Shown here: positions 59,891 to 64,000 of the stretch, in pieces
Position numbering within the stretch: the first letter of the stretch is position 1
Layout of the letters: every line of letters starts with the position of its first letter
Assembly: GCA_028280405.1 (NCBI GenBank)
Contig: JANQLW010000031.1
Location: forward strand, 62,001 to 126,000
Reading direction: 5' to 3'
Length of the DNA: 64,000 nt
Source of the DNA: Bacteroidales bacterium
GTDB taxonomy: Bacteria; Bacteroidota; Bacteroidia; Bacteroidales; GCA-2711565
Made by a program: the position numbers and the translations under genes
Notes under the pieces: generated by a model
What the model was told of the DNA's origin: nothing
The model's input: only the letters and a program-made list of their open reading frames with translations
The model's database searches: none

Positions 59891-61057
59891 ATGCAAAAGG
59901 TAGACATTCAATATTTATTAGAAAAATATAAAGCAGGCACTTGTACACCGGAAGAGTTTGAATTACTGGAAAACTGGTATCTGCAATGGAATCCGGACGA
60001 AGCAAAAGTAGATCCGGAACGGCTGGAACAAATAAAAGAAGAGGTTTGGCAGATTCTCCTGTCAAGAAACAATAAGGAGAAAAAGATTCACAAATGGGTA
60101 CGGGTTGCTGCTGCCGCTGCCATTATTTTCAGCCTGTCGGCAGGTGCTTATTTCTTCCTGCAAACAACAGATGAGGCTATACAGCAAGCCCAACTTTATG
60201 ATGTTGAACCCGGAGGAAACAAAGCCATTCTTACCTTAGCTGATGGCTCCAACGTCGTATTGGACAGTATTCAAACCGGCGTTTTTGCTAAACAGGGAAA
60301 TACACAAATTATTAAATCAGATAGTGGCCAATTGGTATATAGCACTTCTCTTTCTAAGGGAAGTAAAAATCTCCCTGGGTCCCTTAAAAAGGGTGACACC
60401 CCGGTTCAAATGAATACATTAACGACACCCCGGGCCGGTCAATACAGGCTTGTATTACCGGATAGCAGCATTGCCTTCCTGGATGCTTTTTCTTCCATCC
60501 GTTTTCCTACTGCATTTAACGGGCAAAGCCGGGAGGTCACAACTACCGGGCAGGTCTATTTTGAGGTAGCGCATGATGAACATAAACCATTTAAAGTAAC
60601 GACCAAAGGACAAACTATCCGGGTATTAGGCACACATTTTAATATTAATGCTTATGATGATGAGGCCGTCATCAAAACGACCCTGCTGGAAGGATCCATA
60701 GAAGTTTCCTCATTGCTTACCGGACAATCCTCACTGATCGTACCCGGCCAACAGTCTGTAATAGATACAACAGGCAACATAAAGATAGAATCCGCAGATA
60801 TCGATGAAATCACCGCCTGGAAGGATGGTTATTTTCGCTTTAATAATGTTGATCTCCCTTCCATCATGCGTCAGTTTTCCAGATGGTACGATATAGAAAT
60901 AGTCTATGAAAACCAAAACTTCCCACAACAATTCAATGGGAAAATTACCCGAAATGCCAGCCTTTCCAGAGTACTCAAAATACTAGAACTGGGAGGAGTG
61001 AAATTTAGGATTGAAGAAAAGAAATTGATTGTTATAAGCGATGAGAGTTATGAATAA
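59891..61057 (+). CDS. FecR-family anti-sigma factor
   Basis: The 388-residue protein has an N-terminal sigma-binding domain (LLEKYKAGTCTPEEFELLEN) and one membrane helix at about 72-93. The FecR domain lies at about 180-280 (RLVLPDSSIAFLDAFSSIRF, GQVYFEVAHDEHKPFKVTTK, IRVLGTHFNINAYDDEAV). A C-terminal DUF4974-type domain follows (FNNVDLPSIMRQFSRWYDIE). It transmits a signal from the SusC-type receptor to the sigma factor at 57346. The linker at residues about 155-172 contains extra sequence, SKGSKNLPGSLKKGDTPVQ, encoded by repeat-like DNA. Confidence 0.92.
   Translation: MQKVDIQYLLEKYKAGTCTPEEFELLENWYLQWNPDEAKVDPERLEQIKEEVWQILLSRNNKEKKIHKWVRVAAAAAIIFSLSAGAYFFLQTTDEAIQQAQLYDVEPGGNKAILTLADGSNVVLDSIQTGVFAKQGNTQIIKSDSGQLVYSTSLSKGSKNLPGSLKKGDTPVQMNTLTTPRAGQYRLVLPDSSIAFLDAFSSIRFPTAFNGQSREVTTTGQVYFEVAHDEHKPFKVTTKGQTIRVLGTHFNINAYDDEAVIKTTLLEGSIEVSSLLTGQSSLIVPGQQSVIDTTGNIKIESADIDEITAWKDGYFRFNNVDLPSIMRQFSRWYDIEIVYENQNFPQQFNGKITRNASLSRVLKILELGGVKFRIEEKKLIVISDESYE
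60377..60402. repeat. Repeat-like insertion within the FecR gene
   Basis: GGGTCCCTTAAAAAGGGTGA followed by CACCCC is partly palindromic and shares AGGGTGACACC with the palindrome at 20631. It keeps the frame of the FecR gene. Confidence 0.35.
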
Positions 61058-61279
61058 TAAAGCACGATAGCTATCGGAACGAATATCGGACTTAATTAAG
61101 GACTTTAAAATTAAAAAAAATCGAAAGGAGGAAATTAAAAAGAAAAAACAAAAAAAGCTTATCCCCAAAAGAACCGGATTCCGCTAGTGACGGAACCCGG
61201 CGAAAATTCGGGCTAAAAGTTAAAAAATCGAATAGGAAATCAATTAATAACCAAGTATTAACCCAAACACTACAAAAGT

Positions 61280-64000
61280 ATGAAAAAAGAAAATACGCGA
61301 AAACGTAAAGTATTCATTAAAATAATGTGTGTAATGAAACTGACCGCTATACTATTATTAGGGACCTGCCTGCATGTGAGTGCCACGGTATACTCACAGA
61401 AGATCACTCTGAATGAGAAAAATGCATCGGTTACCAAAGTGCTGAACAGCATTCAGCAACAAAGCGGCTATGAATTTTTCTACAATAGTAAAGCCATCCG
61501 TGAGGCCGGTACAGTGAGCCTGTCTCTTAAAGACGCCACCGTTAAACAGGCATTGGAAGCCTTGTTTAAAGAACAACCTTTTACTTATACCATTAAGGAT
61601 AAAACCATCGTGGTAAGGCCGGTGGAAATAGTTTCCATTGAGGTTACAGGGAAAGTAACCGATAAAGAAGGCAAGTCTTTACCTAATGCCACCGTACTGA
61701 TTAAAGGTACCTTAAAAGGGGTCACCACAGACCTGGAAGGAAATTATAAGATTACCGTACCCAGTTCCAAGAAGGTATTGGTCTTTTCCTATATAGGTTT
61801 TGCCAAACAGGAAGTTATAGTAGGGAACAAAACTACCATTAATGTTACATTGGAACAATCTGCTATGGAGCTGGAGGGGGTAGCTATTAATGCGGGATAT
61901 TATACAGTAACGGAAAGAGAAAAAACGGGAAGTATTTCCGGAATCAAAGCAAAAGAAATTGATAAACAGGCGGTATATAGCCCTCTACAAGCTCTTATAG
62001 GACGTGTTCCGGGATTGGAAGTAACTCAGTATTCCGGAGGGATTTCAGGAGGTGGATTTTCTATTAGGATCAGGGGGCAAAACAGTGTCAGGTACAATGG
62101 TAATGATCCCTTATTTGTGGTAGATGGTGTGCCTTACCCGACTCAGAGTATAAATAAATTGGGTGCCAGTGGTTTTACTATAGGCCCTTTAAATGCCTTT
62201 AACCCAAATGATATTGAAAGTGTTGAGGTACTGAAAGATGCCGATGCCACTGCTATTTACGGCTCATTAGGTGCTAACGGAGTGATACTCGTCACTACCA
62301 AAAAGGCAAGAGCCGGTAAAACAACAGTGGACATAAATATATCCCAGGGCTTTGGCAAAATCGGTAAAAAAGCAGATTTGCTGAATACCCGTCAATACCT
62401 TGATATGCGCTATGAAGCCCTTGCCAATGATGATGTAACTCCAAGCATTAGCCGGGATCCTGACCTGCTCCTTTGGGATACCACCCGTTATACAGACTGG
62501 CAGAAAGTGTTGCTCGGCAATACAGCTCAATTTACCAATGTGCAATTATCTGTTTCAGGAGGAAATGAGAATACACAGTTTTATGTAAGCGGAGGCTATA
62601 ACCGGACTACCAATGTTTTTCCCGAAGTTTTTCCCTATCAAAAAGGATCCCTGCATTTCAGTGGCTCACATACCTCAAATAACCGAAAGTTTAATATTTC
62701 CTTAGTATCAAATGCAATAAGAGAACACAGTTCCCTGCCGGCTAACAATTTAGCAAGAGAAGCTTACAGACTCTCTCCAAATGCGCCCGAACTCTTCGAC
62801 GAAAAAGGAAAACTGAACTGGGAAAACGGCTCATTTAATAATCCTTATAGTATATTGTTAAGGACATCTGATGACTTTATGACTAATTTTATTAATAATT
62901 TGGATGTCAGCTATAAAATTCTTCCTGGTCTTAAATTGAAAAGTAGTTTTGGCTACAATTTAATTCGAAGTGACGTTTATAAAATTACACCTATAGCATC
63001 AGTCAATCCAAAGTGGAACCCGAGAGGTAAAAATGTAGAATCACATAGTGATATCAGAACCTGGCTCTTAGAGCCCCAATTGTTCTATAAAAGCACTATT
63101 GCAGGCAAAGGCAAACTATCTGTATTAATCGGAAGTACCTTCAGGGAATCGATAAATAAGAATTTTCTGATCTCTGGACAAGGCTTCAGTAGCGATGCCG
63201 TGATCAAAGACATAGCGGCAGCCTCAGACAAATTTATAACTACTACCTCTACCAAGTACAAATACATGGCTGTATTTGGCCGTATCGGTTTTGATTGGGA
63301 CGAAAAATACCTGATCAATCTAACGGGCCGGCGGGATGGTTCCAGCCGCTTTGGACAAAACAACCATTTTGCCAATTTCGGAGCTATGGGACTGGCCTGG
63401 ATATTTTCCCGTGAAAGCTTTCTGGAGAATTCTTCCCTCATTAGTTTTGGGAAATTCAGGTTTAGCTATGGCATCACAGGTAATGATCAAATAGGTGATT
63501 TTCAGTTTTTATCCGCTTACAATTCATATTATTACACTTATGACGGGATTAATCCGCTTCTTCCTAAAAGACTTGGAAACCCTGATTATCAATGGGAAGT
63601 GGTAAAAAAGATGGAATTGGGCCTTGAACTTGGGCTATGGGATGACCGGGTATTCCTTACGGCCAGTTACTATCGTAACCGTTCTTCCAATCAATTGATC
63701 GATTTCCCCTTGCCTGCTGCAACGGGTTTTACAAGTATTACAGGGAACCTGGATGCTATTGTACAAAATACGGGCTTTGAACTGGAGCTGAATACCAAGA
63801 TTATTCAAACAGAACAGCTTAGCTGGACCACCTCTTTTAATCTTAGTATAGCTAGGAATAAGCTTCTTGAGTTCCCGAACCTGGAAGGGTCCAATTTCCG
63901 CAATCGTTATATTATAGGTAAACCTTTAAGTGTTATAAGAGCTTATAAGGGACTGGGCGTGGACCCAGAAACTGGGCTTTACCATTTTCAAGATTTTGAT
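61280..64000 (+). CDS. SusC/RagA-family TonB-linked outer membrane protein, 3' end outside window
   Basis: The frame starts at ATG 61280 and stays open for 907 codons to the right edge. After a signal region (LTAILLLGTCLHVSA) it has a secretin/TonB short N-terminal domain at about 45-110 (ITLNEKNASVTKVLNSIQQQ, SGYEFFYNSKAI). A carboxypeptidase-like domain follows at about 118-195, and the SusC plug with NPNDIESVEVLKDADATAIY and GSLGANGVILVTTKKA. The STN domain is the part that talks to FecR, in agreement with the upstream sigma/FecR pair. A SusD-type lipoprotein gene is expected just beyond the edge. Family members import glycans or peptides. Confidence 0.93.
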   Translation, partial: MKKENTRKRKVFIKIMCVMKLTAILLLGTCLHVSATVYSQKITLNEKNASVTKVLNSIQQQSGYEFFYNSKAIREAGTVSLSLKDATVKQALEALFKEQPFTYTIKDKTIVVRPVEIVSIEVTGKVTDKEGKSLPNATVLIKGTLKGVTTDLEGNYKITVPSSKKVLVFSYIGFAKQEVIVGNKTTINVTLEQSAMELEGVAINAGYYTVTEREKTGSISGIKAKEIDKQAVYSPLQALIGRVPGLEVTQYSGGISGGGFSIRIRGQNSVRYNGNDPLFVVDGVPYPTQSINKLGASGFTIGPLNAFNPNDIESVEVLKDADATAIYGSLGANGVILVTTKKARAGKTTVDINISQGFGKIGKKADLLNTRQYLDMRYEALANDDVTPSISRDPDLLLWDTTRYTDWQKVLLGNTAQFTNVQLSVSGGNENTQFYVSGGYNRTTNVFPEVFPYQKGSLHFSGSHTSNNRKFNISLVSNAIREHSSLPANNLAREAYRLSPNAPELFDEKGKLNWENGSFNNPYSILLRTSDDFMTNFINNLDVSYKILPGLKLKSSFGYNLIRSDVYKITPIASVNPKWNPRGKNVESHSDIRTWLLEPQLFYKSTIAGKGKLSVLIGSTFRESINKNFLISGQGFSSDAVIKDIAAASDKFITTTSTKYKYMAVFGRIGFDWDEKYLINLTGRRDGSSRFGQNNHFANFGAMGLAWIFSRESFLENSSLISFGKFRFSYGITGNDQIGDFQFLSAYNSYYYTYDGINPLLPKRLGNPDYQWEVVKKMELGLELGLWDDRVFLTASYYRNRSSNQLIDFPLPAATGFTSITGNLDAIVQNTGFELELNTKIIQTEQLSWTTSFNLSIARNKLLEFPNLEGSNFRNRYIIGKPLSVIRAYKGLGVDPETGLYHFQDFD

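Noticed and set aside
61058-61279. Short inverted words (GATAGCTATC, TTCCG/CGGAA) between FecR and SusC genes
   Set aside because: The stems are too short and not followed by T-runs; no promoter consensus was found there, so nothing is claimed.

Overview
The window is chromosomal DNA of a member of the Bacteroidota. It is AT-rich. Several genes carry the Bacteroidota -7 promoter element TAnnTTTG, two of them with an upstream TTTG at the -33 position. It also encodes family-typical proteins: a SusC-type receptor with its ECF sigma factor and FecR anti-sigma factor, several TonB-dependent receptors, a type IX secretion plug protein and a Na+-translocating NADH:quinone reductase (NQR). The order within the phylum cannot be fixed from the sequence alone. 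No rRNA, tRNA, CRISPR array or recognisable transposase was seen.

Layout. 1-3500: the end of a DmsC-like membrane anchor, a small outer membrane barrel, a membrane-bound AraC-type regulator and a DUF2846-like protein. 3600-14600: housekeeping and envelope genes (M1 aminopeptidase, acyltransferase, dnaX, a polysaccharide deacetylase-like protein with a GNAT/FemAB-like partner, upp, a MacB-like permease, the T9SS plug protein) and a remnant of a LruC-domain protein. 14700-21900: nqrABCDEF, then apbE, which attaches FMN to NqrB and NqrC, and a convergent four-cysteine membrane protein that looks like the maturation factor NqrM. 21900-25300: a TrmH-type methyltransferase, the rpsF-rpsR-rplI operon, radC and rpsT. 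25400-31800: a MauE-like membrane protein beside a frameshifted small secreted peptide, a TonB-dependent receptor and an S9 peptidase.

32100-42300 is accessory: an XRE regulator with membrane helices, an outer membrane protein with a CNGKC-motif partner, a DUF4332 protein, and a metal-homeostasis cluster (MerC, CobW-family GTPase, Fur-family regulator, TonB receptor, two histidine-rich DUF4625 lipoproteins). A broken fur-cobW hybrid lies just upstream of this cluster. Both fur copies share TTGCA-N7-TGCAA boxes next to their promoters, which suggests autoregulation by a zinc- or iron-responsive Fur protein.

42700-44100 is gene-poor and repeat-rich. 44173-56905 on the minus strand is the most interesting unit. 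An upstream block encodes a lipoprotein, an ECF sigma factor, a Spy-like periplasmic protein, a small membrane protein and a large ferredoxin-type membrane protein with an appended metal-binding-like domain. A leader with mutually exclusive hairpins follows, and then a tight six-gene operon: TonB receptor, DUF4876, DUF6850, ABC ATPase, ABC permease, DUF4857. I read it as a candidate undescribed trans-envelope uptake and redox system with its own regulators. From 57300 to the right edge lies a sigma/FecR/SusC locus into which a DUF4143 ATPase with tandem 33-bp repeats has been placed. A dispersed GGGATCG...CGATCCC hairpin family occurs four times in intergenic DNA.
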